A stretch of 64,000 nt of DNA from Bradyrhizobium sp. 132 (GTDB lineage: Bacteria; Pseudomonadota; Alphaproteobacteria; Rhizobiales; Xanthobacteraceae). Shown here in pieces: positions 35,085 through 43,139 of this stretch (its first letter is position 1; the number at the start of each line of letters is the position of its first letter). The DNA is taken from positions 21,646 to 85,645 of the forward strand of contig NZ_JADPKY010000177.1 of NCBI RefSeq assembly GCF_023074185.1. The letters are read 5' to 3'. The notes below the pieces were generated by a model. It was not told where the DNA came from, did no database searches, and was given only the letters and a program-made list of their open reading frames with translations. The translations under genes were made by a program, and so were the position numbers.

Positions 35085-35913
35085 AAGGCTTCATCAGCCC
35101 CAGCCGGCTTGCGCCGATATAGAGCGAGAGCACGGCGGCGTTCGACACGTTGAGGCTCTTGATCTCGCCGGGCATGTCCAGCCGCGCCACGACGCTGCAG
35201 GTGTCGCGGGTCAATTGCCGCAGGCCCTTGCCTTCCGCGCCCAGCACCAGCGCGAGCGGCTCGCGCAGCGTGACCTCGGAGAGATCCGCGCTGCCTTCAC
35301 TGTCCAGCCCGACGGTCTGGAAACCGAGCTCGTTCAGCGTGGTCAGTGCGCGGGCGAGGTTTTGTACCGTCACGATCGGTACCAACTCCAGCGCGCCGGA
35401 GGCGGCCTTGGCCAGCACACCGGTCGCTTCCGGACTGTGGCGCGCGGTGGTGACGATCGCCTTCACGGCGAAGGCCGCAGCCGAGCGCAGGATGGCGCCG
35501 ACATTGTGCGGATCGGTGATCTGGTCGAGCACCAGCACGATGCCGTCCTGCTCCAAATCCTCGATGTCGGGCGAGGGCAGGGGATCGGCCTCGGCGAGCA
35601 GGCCCTGGTGCACCGCGTCGGGCGACAGCAGCCGGTCGATCTCCTGGGGCCGGACGATCTCGGGCGTGACCGGGGTTGCGATGTTCTCGTCCGCGAGCCG
35701 CTTTGCGGCGTTCTCGGTCAGCGTCAGCTTGCGGATCTGCCGCTCGGGGTTGGCGAGCGCCATGGTGACGGTGTGCCAGCCATAGAGGATGACAGGCCCG
35801 TCGGTGTCCGAATCACGCTCGCGCCAGGCCGGCCGGCCGGCCGATTTTCCGGGTTTTTTGAAGGGCTTACCGCCGCCGCGGCGACCTTTCGGGCCGAATT
35901 TTCGATCGTTCAT
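35083..35913 (-). CDS. rlmB: 23S rRNA 2'-O-methyltransferase-type TrmH/RlmB protein
   Basis: A 276-residue SPOUT-class RNA methyltransferase, most like RlmB, which methylates the ribose of a 23S rRNA guanosine. A basic disordered N-terminus (KFGPKGRRGGGKPFKKPGK) leads to the substrate-binding domain and then the knotted catalytic domain. The three SPOUT motifs are DPHNVGAILRSAAAF (motif 1), LALVLGAEGKGLR (motif 2) and IKSLNVSNAAVLSLY (motif 3). ATG 35913 is used; an upstream in-frame ATG adds a poor extension. The tRNA-Tyr gene lies 205 bases away on the opposite strand. Confidence 0.9.
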   Translation of the reverse strand: MNDRKFGPKGRRGGGKPFKKPGKSAGRPAWRERDSDTDGPVILYGWHTVTMALANPERQIRKLTLTENAAKRLADENIATPVTPEIVRPQEIDRLLSPDAVHQGLLAEADPLPSPDIEDLEQDGIVLVLDQITDPHNVGAILRSAAAFAVKAIVTTARHSPEATGVLAKAASGALELVPIVTVQNLARALTTLNELGFQTVGLDSEGSADLSEVTLREPLALVLGAEGKGLRQLTRDTCSVVARLDMPGEIKSLNVSNAAVLSLYIGASRLGLMKP

Positions 35914-36118
35914 AGGTCTGCTTGTGTCATGGGTCCCGGAATATGGCAATTTGGGTGCCTTCGATGGCCATTTTAGCTGGTCGGCTCGGTTGACTTTGCC
36001 CCACCGCTTCGCCCATAAACGCGGCCGGTCGCGTCCCTATCCGGGCTCTTGCGGCTTCATGTTCCATGGCCGTCTTCGGTCGCCGGAAAGGTCCGGCCCG
36101 ATTGTGCTGCCGTCGAGC

Positions 36119-36204
36119 GGGGGAGTGTCCCGAGTGGCAAAGGGAGCTGACTGTAAATCAGCCGTCTTATGACTTCGAAGGTTCGAGTCCTTCTTCCCCC
36201 ACCA
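36119..36204 (+). tRNA. tRNA-Tyr (anticodon GTA)
   Basis: An 86-base gene with encoded CCA and the long variable arm expected for tRNA-Tyr. The acceptor strand GGGGGAG pairs with TTCCCCC, the anticodon loop CTGTAAA gives GTA, and the T arm is GAAGGTTCGAGTCCTTC. A 25-bp inverted repeat starts at its CCA. Confidence 0.95.
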
Positions 36205-36265
36205 TGCTTCGCCCTGACGGGCTACGCATGGCGCAGCCGAGCGTAGCCCGTCAGGGCGAAGCATG
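36203..36265. repeat. 25-bp perfect inverted repeat abutting tRNA-Tyr
   Basis: Arms 36203-36227 and 36241-36265 are perfect inverted copies (cgccctgacgggctacgc core) around a 13-base loop. The left arm overlaps the last two bases of the tRNA gene. It can form a long hairpin and probably ends the tRNA transcript, though it may also be a dispersed palindromic element inserted there. Confidence 0.8.
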
Positions 36266-36310
36266 TCCGGCGAAGCTGGAGCATAGCGAAAGCGAAGACG
36301 GACTGCTTTC

Positions 36311-37342
36311 TCACCCCATCATCTCTCGCACCATCGGCATCACCTTCCGCCCGTAAAGCTCGATGCTCGTCATCAGCTTCTCATGCGGCAGCGGGCCCGC
36401 CGAATACTTCAGCTGAAACCGCGCAACGCCCAGCGCCTTTGCGGTCTTCGCGATCTTGCGCGCGACCGTCTCCGGCGAGCCGACATAGAGTGAGCCGTGC
36501 TCGGCCTCGCTCACGAACTCGTCGCGGCCCATTGGCGGCCAGCCGCGTTCCTTGCCGATGCGGTCGCGCATCGCCTTGTAGTCGGGCCAGAGTTCTTCGC
36601 GCGCCTGTTCGTCGGTCTCGGCGACATAGCCGGGCGAGTGCACGCCGATCGGCTGTGCCGGGCGGCCGAATTCCTTGAACGCGCGATGGTAGAGATCGAC
36701 GAAGGGTGCGAAGCGCGCGGGATCGCCGCCTATGATCGCGAGCATCAAGGGCAGATCGTAATGCGCGGCGCGCACCACCGATTGCGGGCTGCCGCCGACG
36801 CCGATCCAGGTCTTTAGCGTGCCGTTCTCGACCGGAGGATAGACGAGCTGATCCCTGAGCGGCGGACGCAGCTTGCCTTCCCAGGTCACCGGCTCTTGCG
36901 ACAGCAGGGCCGTGAACAGGTCGAGCTTCTCCTCGAACAAAGCCTCGTAAGCCCGCAAATCAAAGCCGAACAGCGGAAAGGACTCCGTGAACGAGCCGCG
37001 GCCGAGGATCACCTCGGCGCGCCCGTTCGAGAGCGCGTCCAGCGCCGCAAAGCGCTGGAAGACGCGGATCGGATCGTCCGAGCTCAGCACCGTCACGGCC
37101 GAGCCGAGATGGATCCGCTTGGTACGCGACGCGATCGCTGCCAGCACGGTCTCCGGTGAGGAGATCGCGAAGTCGGCACGGTGATGTTCGCCGAGGCCGA
37201 TGAAGTCGAGGCCGAGCTCGTCGGCCAGCACCGCCTCGTCGACGACGTTGCGGATCACCTGCGCGTGCGGAAGCATCGCGCCGGAAGCGTCCCTGGTGAC
37301 GTCGCCAAAGGTATCCAGTCCGAATTCGAGCGGTGCGGTCAT
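36311..37342 (-). CDS. LLM-class flavin-dependent oxidoreductase
   Basis: A 343-residue protein of the luciferase-like monooxygenase superfamily, a TIM barrel that uses FMN or F420. The sequence FGLDTFGDV at the N-terminus, LGLDFIGLGEHHRADF, and TKRIHLGSAVTVLSSDDP match the bacterial luciferase-like subgroup, and the C-terminal ARFQLKYSAGPLPHEKLMTS is typical of uncharacterised Rhizobiales members. The substrate is unknown. ATG 37342 leaves about 370 bases to the helicase stop, which contain regulator remnants. Confidence 0.88.
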   Translation of the reverse strand: MTAPLEFGLDTFGDVTRDASGAMLPHAQVIRNVVDEAVLADELGLDFIGLGEHHRADFAISSPETVLAAIASRTKRIHLGSAVTVLSSDDPIRVFQRFAALDALSNGRAEVILGRGSFTESFPLFGFDLRAYEALFEEKLDLFTALLSQEPVTWEGKLRPPLRDQLVYPPVENGTLKTWIGVGGSPQSVVRAAHYDLPLMLAIIGGDPARFAPFVDLYHRAFKEFGRPAQPIGVHSPGYVAETDEQAREELWPDYKAMRDRIGKERGWPPMGRDEFVSEAEHGSLYVGSPETVARKIAKTAKALGVARFQLKYSAGPLPHEKLMTSIELYGRKVMPMVREMMG

Positions 37343-37466
37343 TGATGAGGTCTCTGCGGGCGCAACTGGCGCCTGTCACTGTGGGAGGGATTAGCTTTGG
37401 CGTGGAGCTAGGCGGCAGTGACCGGCGCAACAATGCTGCTTCGCGAAACGCAGCGTTTCCGCTTTT

Positions 37467-37724
37467 TCATCGTGTCGGGCTCGCCCGCGCCTTCAGCCGG
37501 ATCGGGCGAACGGATCGACCAGCGTCTCGTGCAGCCAGCGCTGTAGTGATTGACGATCGCGACCAGATTGCGCGACAGCCTGCGCGAGGCGAGGAAGAGG
37601 TCGTAGGACGGCGGGTCTTGCCGGCGAGGCTCACATCGACATGCCCCGCATTCAGGAAGCTGCGCGAGCTCAGCCGCTTCATCGCCGTGAGCGGATGGCC
37701 GCGCCGCACCGGCGCTACCGCCAC
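37467..37724 (-). pseudogene. LysR-type regulator remnant
   Basis: Two frames on the minus strand recall the effector-binding domain of LysR regulators. One, upstream, reads VAPVRRGHPLTAMKRLS then SRSFLNAGHVDVSLAGK; the other, downstream, reads ASRRLSRNLVAIVNHY. The order and spacing fit one domain broken by a frameshift, and neither the HTH nor the rest of the domain is present. The fragment overlaps the end of the helicase gene by ten bases. Assignment is by pattern memory and is tentative. Confidence 0.5.
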
Positions 37725-39772
37725 ATCCCGCGCATCCGGGCGCCGATGTCGACCTTCGGGCCCTGCGCCGCTGTGCGGGCCGCGCCCGCTGCGGCCTTTG
37801 GCCAGGCGGTGCGTTCAAACAGATGGACCAGTTGCTCCGGGATGAAGCGGGTGCGCGAGGCGTAGACGTGGCGGTCGCCCTTGGCGGCCTGGCCGTGGGT
37901 GAAGAAGCGCTGCGGCACCACGAGGTGCAGATCGTCCTTGGCGCGGGTCATCGCGACATAGAGCAGGCGGCGCTCCTCCTCGAGCTCCGCGCTGGTGCCG
38001 GCGCCGAGATCGGACGGCATGCAGCCGTCGACGACGTTGAGCACGAACACCGACTTCCACTCCTGGCCCTTGGCCGAATGGATGGTGGAGAGGATCAGAT
38101 AGTCCTCGTCACGAAGAGGAGGCCCGGATTTGTCGCTGGTCGCATCCGGCGGATCGAGCGTGAGCTCGGTCAGGAATTTCTCGCGCGAGGCATAGCCGCT
38201 CGCGATCTGCTCGAGCTGCATCAAATCGGCGCGGCGCGTCTCGGAATCCTCGTGGAGGCGATCGAGATGCGGTTCGTACCAGAGCCGCACGCGTTCGAGA
38301 TCCGTCGGCCATTCCGAGTAACGCAAATTTTCGATGGTGCGGACGAAGTCGGTCCAGTCGGCGCCGGTGCGAGCTGGCACCGGAAGCTGGCCGAGCGCGG
38401 CAAGCGGATCGGTGCTCTCCGCCATCTGGTCGAGCACGCGCTGCGCCGTCGCAGGACCGATGCCCGGCAACAGATGCAGAATGCGAAAGCCGGCGACGCG
38501 GTCGCGCGGATTCTCTGTGAAGCGCAGCAGCGCCAGCACGTCCTTGACGTGGGCTGCATCGAGGAATTTCAGGCCGCCGAACTTGACGAAGGGAATGTTG
38601 CGGCGGGTGAGCTCGATCTCCAGCGGACCCGAATGCGAGGACGTCCGGAACAGCACCGCCTGGTGCTTCAGGAGCGCGCCTTGCTCGCGGTTGGCCAGTA
38701 CCTCCTCGACGATGTAACGGGCCTGGTCGGCCTCGTCATGCACGGTGACGAGCTGGGGTTTTTGCGTGGAGGCGCGGTCGGTCCAAAGGTTTTTCGTGAA
38801 GCGCTCGCGGGCGAGGCCGATGACGCCGTTGGCCGCCGCCAGCACGGTCTGCGTCGAACGGTAGTTGCGGTCGAGCGTGATCATCTCGGCGCGCGGCGAG
38901 AAGCTTTGCGGGAAGTCCAGGATGTTGCGGACAGTCGCGGCGCGGAACGAGTAGATCGACTGGGCGTCGTCGCCGACGACGGTGAGGCCGCGTCCGTCCG
39001 GCTTCAGCGCCAGCAGGATCGAGGATTGCAGGCGGTTGGTGTCTTGGTATTCGTCGACCAGCACATGATCGAAGCGGCCACCGATTTCGTCCGCGATCAG
39101 CGCATCCCTCATCATCTGCGACCAGTAGAGCAGGAGGTCGTCGTAATCGAGCACGTGCTGGGCCTGCTTGGCCTCGACATAGGCCGCGAACAGGCCCTTC
39201 AGCTCGGCCGCCCAGCCTGCGCACCAGGGATAGTGCTGGCCCAGCACCTTCTCGATCTCCATCTCGGCATTGACGCAGCGCGAGTAGATCGACAGGCACG
39301 TGCCCTTGGCCGGAAAGCGGCTCTCGGTCTTCGACAATCCGCGCTCGTGCCGGACCAGGTTCATCAGGTCGGCGGAATCCTCGCGGTCGTGGATGGTGAA
39401 GGAAGGATCGACGCCGATCCGCTCGGCATATTCGCGCAGCAACCGTGCGCCGATGCCGTGAAACGTGCCGGCCCAGGTGAGCGCGTCGCGCATGATCGCG
39501 GCATTGTTCTCGCCGAGCACTTTTCGCGAGATGCGCTCGACCCGGCCGGCCATCTCGGCCGCGGCGCGGCGCGAGAACGTCATCAAGAGGATGCGGCGCG
39601 GATCGGCGCCGGCGACGATCAGATGCGCGACGCGGTGGGCCAGCGTGTTGGTCTTGCCGGACCCGGCGCCGGCAATGACCAGCAGAGGGGCGCCCACGGT
39701 CGCACCATCGGCCACGCCATGCTCCACGGCGCGGCGCTGCTCCGCATTGAGCGTGTCCCGATATGTCGCCAC
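37715..39772 (-). CDS. UvrD/Rep-family ATP-dependent DNA helicase
   Basis: A 685-residue superfamily 1A helicase. LNAEQRRAVEHG is the Q motif, IAGAGSGKTNTLAHRV is motif I (Walker A), LVDEYQDTN is motif II, VVGDDAQSIYSFRAA is motif III, DRNYRST is motif IV, and LLYVAMTRAKDDL is motif VI. It lacks a nuclease domain and is shorter than UvrD, so it is one of the smaller UvrD-like helicases seen beside UvrD in Rhizobiales. Role: DNA repair or replication-fork processing. GTG 39772 with GGGG upstream is preferred over TTG 39823, because the frame then begins just before the Q motif. Confidence 0.9.
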   Translation of the reverse strand: MATYRDTLNAEQRRAVEHGVADGATVGAPLLVIAGAGSGKTNTLAHRVAHLIVAGADPRRILLMTFSRRAAAEMAGRVERISRKVLGENNAAIMRDALTWAGTFHGIGARLLREYAERIGVDPSFTIHDREDSADLMNLVRHERGLSKTESRFPAKGTCLSIYSRCVNAEMEIEKVLGQHYPWCAGWAAELKGLFAAYVEAKQAQHVLDYDDLLLYWSQMMRDALIADEIGGRFDHVLVDEYQDTNRLQSSILLALKPDGRGLTVVGDDAQSIYSFRAATVRNILDFPQSFSPRAEMITLDRNYRSTQTVLAAANGVIGLARERFTKNLWTDRASTQKPQLVTVHDEADQARYIVEEVLANREQGALLKHQAVLFRTSSHSGPLEIELTRRNIPFVKFGGLKFLDAAHVKDVLALLRFTENPRDRVAGFRILHLLPGIGPATAQRVLDQMAESTDPLAALGQLPVPARTGADWTDFVRTIENLRYSEWPTDLERVRLWYEPHLDRLHEDSETRRADLMQLEQIASGYASREKFLTELTLDPPDATSDKSGPPLRDEDYLILSTIHSAKGQEWKSVFVLNVVDGCMPSDLGAGTSAELEEERRLLYVAMTRAKDDLHLVVPQRFFTHGQAAKGDRHVYASRTRFIPEQLVHLFERTAWPKAAAGAARTAAQGPKVDIGARMRGMWR

Positions 39773-39900
39773 GAATCGCCCCAGTGAAAGGCCGAGAGTC
39801 GGCCATTTCGTTGCGAATCGCAATGCGGCTGGACGGAACCGATGTTAAGACCTAGGGACAAGACCGCCTTAAGTTCCAACCCGAAAAGCGCGCACCCGGC

Positions 39901-40493
39901 ATGACCGAGCCCAAGCCCGAACAGTTCGAGATGCGGCGGCTGGAATCACTCAGCAACACCATCTTTGGCGTCGCCATGACGCTGCTGGCTACGACTTGCC
40001 GAAAGCCGCCGTCTTCACCAGCGCGCCCGACTGGAACGATCTCGCCCGGGTCTATTCCGGCAAGCTCGCCGGCCTCGCGCTCAGCTTCATCATCGCCGGC
40101 GTGTTCTGGATCAGCCATCACCGGCGATTGGTGCGCCAGCCCGTCGGCAGCCGCGGCGCGGTGATCCTCAATCTGTTCTTCCTGCTCTCGATCGTACTGC
40201 TGCCGGTGACCAACGGTCTCTACACCAACTTCCCCATGAGCAGCGCGGTCGCCGTGCTCTACGGCCTGCACCTGACTGCGATCGCCGGTCTCAATGCCTG
40301 GCTGTGGTGGAGGATTCTTGGCGGCTGGCGCCACGAGATCATGGCCTCGATGTTTCCGCTGCTGGTATTCATCCCGGGCACGATCGTTGCGGCGTTCGCG
40401 CCGCATGTCGCGCCCTTCCTGTGGTTCATCGCCTTCGGCGGGCTGCTGATCCAGCGCTTCTATGTCGGGCCGCCGACCAACCCGGACGCGTAA
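39901..40493 (+). pseudogene. TMEM175-type channel gene with a frameshift
   Basis: TMEM175 proteins are potassium-selective channels. From ATG 39901, MRRLESLSNTIFGVAMTLLA gives the characteristic first helix with its R-x-x-x-F-S/N-D-like motif. At about 39988 the frame is lost: adding one base restores YDLPKAAVFTSAPDW and the rest (GLALSFIIAGVFWISHHRR, NLFFLLSIVLLPVTNGLY, and more helices) to TAA at 40493. One missing base separates the two halves, so it is either a recent pseudogene or a sequencing error. Without the shift the product would be about 197 residues, a normal length. Confidence 0.75.
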
Positions 40494-40499
40494 GGCGGC

Positions 40500-40880
40500 T
40501 CACCCTTGTGTCGCACCGAACCCATCGGCCGGCACGTAGAGCTTGACCGGGCGGATTTCGTAGACCGCCGTCGGATTGACCTGGCGCAGCGTCCGTGCCG
40601 CTGCGATCGCCTCCTCGTCAGTGTCGAACTCCATGAGATGGAAGCCCAGGAGCTGCTCCTTGGTCTCGGCAAACGGGCCGTCCAGCACCACGCCCGCGCC
40701 CGGGCCACGCAAGGTGCGGGCCTTGCGGGTCTCATCCAGACGGGCGGCCGGCCCGAAATGTCCGCTCGCCCTCAAGGTCGCCTGAACCTCCAGGACCTTG
40801 GTCACGACCGCGGTGTCCTTCTCGGGCGTCCACGACAAGATCTCGTCTTCCACGTGATAGGCCAGGATGGCGTAAAGCAT
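40500..40880 (-). CDS. YCII-related domain protein
   Basis: A 126-residue dimeric alpha/beta-barrel (ferredoxin-like) protein of the YciI/DGPF group. LDGPFAETKEQLLGFHLMEF contains the D-G-P-F and K-E motif that names the family. Members may bind small aromatic molecules; none has a firmly known function here. Its stop lies seven bases from the stop of the TMEM175 gene. Confidence 0.88.
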   Translation of the reverse strand: MLYAILAYHVEDEILSWTPEKDTAVVTKVLEVQATLRASGHFGPAARLDETRKARTLRGPGAGVVLDGPFAETKEQLLGFHLMEFDTDEEAIAAARTLRQVNPTAVYEIRPVKLYVPADGFGATQG

Positions 40881-41083
40881 CGTTTCCTCGTTGATTTTGC
40901 TGCGCGCAGCTCAAAGGACGTATCACGATGGCTGGGGCCGACAATGGCGGTGAGGAAAATATTGCGTCGTGCCGGCCTCGATGAAACCGTTCTGAAACCC
41001 GATTGCGGGCCGGCCGGGTGAACGCTGCCCCAAGCCAGGACAACTGATGGCCACAAGAACACGGAAGGCGATCGGAGGCGGCA

Positions 41084-41269
41084 ATGTCGGGTCACACCAT
41101 CAAGATCATTTGCGACGCGCGGCGGGCGGCGCAATCGGAGCCTGCCGATTTGCACGACCAGAGCGGTCACCATCGCTATTACGGCAGCTCGGTCGAGAAC
41201 GGCGGCGAGCGCATCGCCGAAAGCCGCGGCGGCAAGCGCCCGCGCGCCTTCAATGTCTGCGGTTTCTGA
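41084..41269 (+). CDS. Small soluble protein, unknown function
   Basis: A 61-residue polar protein, MSGHTIKIICDARRAAQ..., ending FNVCGF, with several His and Ser residues. CGGAGGCGG precedes the ATG and gives good translation support. It has no signal peptide or membrane segment. Similar small proteins are common in Bradyrhizobium; the role is unknown. Confidence 0.65.
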   Translation: MSGHTIKIICDARRAAQSEPADLHDQSGHHRYYGSSVENGGERIAESRGGKRPRAFNVCGF

Positions 41270-41304
41270 AGGCTTCGGCGAGACCGGCCTGAGCGGCGCC
41301 AACG

Positions 41305-41337
41305 AAAAAGGCGCGGCGGGGAAGCCCCGTCGCGCCC
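41305..41337 (-). terminator. Intrinsic terminator of the tiny minus-strand transcript
   Basis: Read on the minus strand, ggcgcgacgggg-ctt-ccccgccgcgcc forms a 12-base-pair stem (one G-T pair) followed by TTTTT. It lies about 60 bases beyond the stop of the 14-codon frame. Confidence 0.85.
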
Positions 41338-41397
41338 GATTTCTTGCTCGCTGGTCCAGGGCTGAGAGCGCCCCGATGCCAAGCCTTTATTCAAAGC

Positions 41398-41442
41398 TTA
41401 GCGGGCGATCCCAGCGAGGTGACAGCGTTTGGTAAGACACAC
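41398..41442 (-). CDS. 14-codon leader-type ORF with an ideal ribosome site
   Basis: GTG at 41442 opens a frame reading MCLTKRCHLAGIAR and ending TAA. Immediately upstream, 41444-41457 reads AAAGGAGGTGATCC on the minus strand, complementary to the whole 3' end of 16S rRNA, at correct spacing. A well-formed promoter lies upstream and an intrinsic terminator downstream. The product, two cysteines and basic, could be a leader peptide whose translation controls termination, or the region may make a small RNA. No downstream minus-strand gene is found within 400 bases, so any regulated target may be the transcript itself. Confidence 0.55.
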   Translation of the reverse strand: MCLTKRCHLAGIAR

Positions 41443-41477
41443 TGGATCACCTCCTTTCGTTGGTTTCGGAAGAGCTC

Positions 41478-41506
41478 AATATAGGCGGCAATGCCGCCGT
41501 TGTTAA
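41478..41506 (-). promoter_or_regulatory. Sigma70-type promoter with palindrome in the spacer
   Basis: On the minus strand TTAACA (41501-41506) and TATATT (41478-41483) are separated by exactly 17 bases. Between them lies the palindrome ggcggca-a-tgccgcc (41484-41498), a possible operator for a repressor or activator. Transcription would start near 41471 and enter the 14-codon frame. Confidence 0.6.
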
Positions 41507-41619
41507 GAGGAGGCGGGTCGGGAGGAACCGAGGGCTGTCCGCAAGGCCGTGCAGGCGCCGGACAAGCCGTTTCCTGAGCAGTTGAGACCGACGCCCGGCC
41601 GTGTTAGGGAGCCCCTGTC

Positions 41620-41693
41620 GCGGGTGTAGCTCAATGGTAGAGCAGCAGCCTTCCAAGCTGAATACGAGGGTTCGATTCCCTTCACCCGCTCCA
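41620..41693 (+). tRNA. tRNA-Gly (anticodon TCC)
   Basis: A 74-base gene with encoded CCA. The acceptor GCGGGTG pairs with CACCCGC, the D arm is AGCTCAATGGTAGAGC, the anticodon loop CTTCCAA gives TCC, and the T arm is GAGGGTTCGATTCCCTTC. Its last 25 bases recur exactly at 47446-47470. Confidence 0.96.
41669..41693. repeat. Left att site of the genomic island (tRNA-Gly 3' end)
   Basis: The 25 bases from ggttcgattccc to the CCA are identical to 47446-47470. The match stops at both edges: the base before is g here and c there, the base after is a here and g there. Confidence 0.85.
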
Positions 41694-42135
41694 AAGCTAT
41701 TTCAAAGACTTAGCGAGAGCGTCGGATTTTATTCCGACAAAATGGGCTGCTCTGCACGTTCTGATGCCCGCATTGTTCGAATCGACCGCAAAACAACGTG
41801 TAGCGTGAAAAAAGCTGTTGCGGCTAGACTGGTTCCGCGATGTCGCCGCTTGTCACCGCGCAAACCGTAACTTTTGACCGTGGGTTCTGAGGACAGATTT
41901 CGCGGAACGCGACGAAGAAGGGTCTACGTCCGAGCCCAGTGCAGGTGCGCTGCGAGCGTCTCACGCATAAGAGCAGCCCGCTCGGCGAAATCGTTCAGCC
42001 GGACCCGAAGGACTCGGCAGACGCCATCCAAAGAAGATCTGCCGGAACACGTCGCGCCTTTTTCACAATCTCGCGGCAGAGCGCAAGGTACCTCAACTAT
42101 AAGCCGGCAAATTGTTTGCGCAATGTTCAGCCACT
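41694..42135. other. Gene-poor left end of the island
   Basis: This 440-base stretch has several short open frames but none with a ribosome site or recognisable protein pattern. I looked for tyrosine-integrase motifs (R..H-x-x-R..Y) in all frames and did not see them. It probably holds decayed sequence. Confidence 0.5.
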
Positions 42136-43134
42136 TTAATGTGTGACGTGCTGGAACAGCATGGCCTTATGGCGCGCAATTTCGCGAAGATTAGACAATG
42201 TCGGGGTCGGAATTCCGATGCGGAGACCAATCTCGATAATCGCTGCAATCGTGGCATCGAGTTCGAGATCGAGACCATATTCAATCTCGTGCATCAACGA
42301 AGTTTTTTCGCATCCAGCGTCTCTCTGGTATCTCAGGCGTCGCTCTGGATCGGCAAATGGTCCAAATCCGAGAGCCATTCCGACTTTCTCAATTTCTCTC
42401 ATCGCGGAGATTGAGAGCGACTGACCCAGACCTGAAGATGCGATATCGTTGGGCGACACGCCTGTCAAAATGCGAATCGGGTTGATCGATCCCGTATTAA
42501 TCAATTTTGACCAGAGTTTCGATCGAATGTCCCTGTCAACTATGCAATCAAGCCACGGATTCGATAGCAATTGCTGAACTTCGGCGGCCACGAGCGAACC
42601 AGGCATTGCCGACCCAATTGTCAATGTGCGCCCGCGATAATGGCGAACAAAGCCTGGCGCCGGCCGATCGCACGCCAGGTCGAAAATTCCGCTGACAATA
42701 TTGCCAATTGGAGTCGAGGATAGAAGCATTCCATCTGGATCGACCGCCTCAATCGGAATACTTTTCAAAAGGCTGTTTGCGGCTGGCAGCCACCATGGAA
42801 AGCCGCTGGTGGCGAGAACAACAGTCGCGCCCTGCTGCATAACAGCTTTCAAACCAGACAATGCAGAGCGGGTGCACTCGGCCCTCGCAGCAATGATGAT
42901 CATGTCAACATCGGAAACATCGTTCGGATTAACCAAAATGTTTGGCCTGCACCGCAGAGAGAAGTCCTTTGCTTCGATCCTGAGACCGTGCAGTCGTAAC
43001 TCAGGCGCCGAACGTTCTGTCGCAAGAGCCGTGACACGAAGATTCTCTCGCGTAGACTTGCTGGACAACGCCCCCAAGAGATATCCAGCGATCGAACCGT
43101 TTCCCACGACGAGAATATGACGGCCGGATCTCAT
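42136..43134 (-). CDS. Ketopantoate reductase-like dehydrogenase (PanE/ApbA family)
   Basis: A 332-residue cytoplasmic protein. HILVVGNGSIAGYLLGAL is the NADPH-binding G-x-G-x-x-G motif, KLWSKLINTGSINPI contains the K-x-x-x-N catalytic/binding pattern, and HEIEYGLDLELDATIAAI resembles the C-terminal helical domain of 2-dehydropantoate 2-reductases. It is divergent from housekeeping PanE in sequence style, so it may reduce another 2-oxo acid. It lies five bases downstream of the DUF2231 gene on the same strand. Its A+T content is above that of neighbouring chromosomal genes, in line with acquisition. Confidence 0.8.
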   Translation of the reverse strand: MRSGRHILVVGNGSIAGYLLGALSSKSTRENLRVTALATERSAPELRLHGLRIEAKDFSLRCRPNILVNPNDVSDVDMIIIAARAECTRSALSGLKAVMQQGATVVLATSGFPWWLPAANSLLKSIPIEAVDPDGMLLSSTPIGNIVSGIFDLACDRPAPGFVRHYRGRTLTIGSAMPGSLVAAEVQQLLSNPWLDCIVDRDIRSKLWSKLINTGSINPIRILTGVSPNDIASSGLGQSLSISAMREIEKVGMALGFGPFADPERRLRYQRDAGCEKTSLMHEIEYGLDLELDATIAAIIEIGLRIGIPTPTLSNLREIARHKAMLFQHVTH

Positions 43135-43139
43135 CGCCG

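Noticed and set aside
37823..39787. 654-codon plus-strand frame
   Set aside because: It is antisense to the UvrD-family helicase, whose helicase motifs are all intact.
41444..41457. Possible 16S rRNA 3'-end fragment (plus strand ggatcacctccttt)
   Set aside because: The match is confined to the anti-Shine-Dalgarno region, and on the minus strand it is placed exactly as a ribosome site before a short frame with a promoter and terminator, which explains it better.
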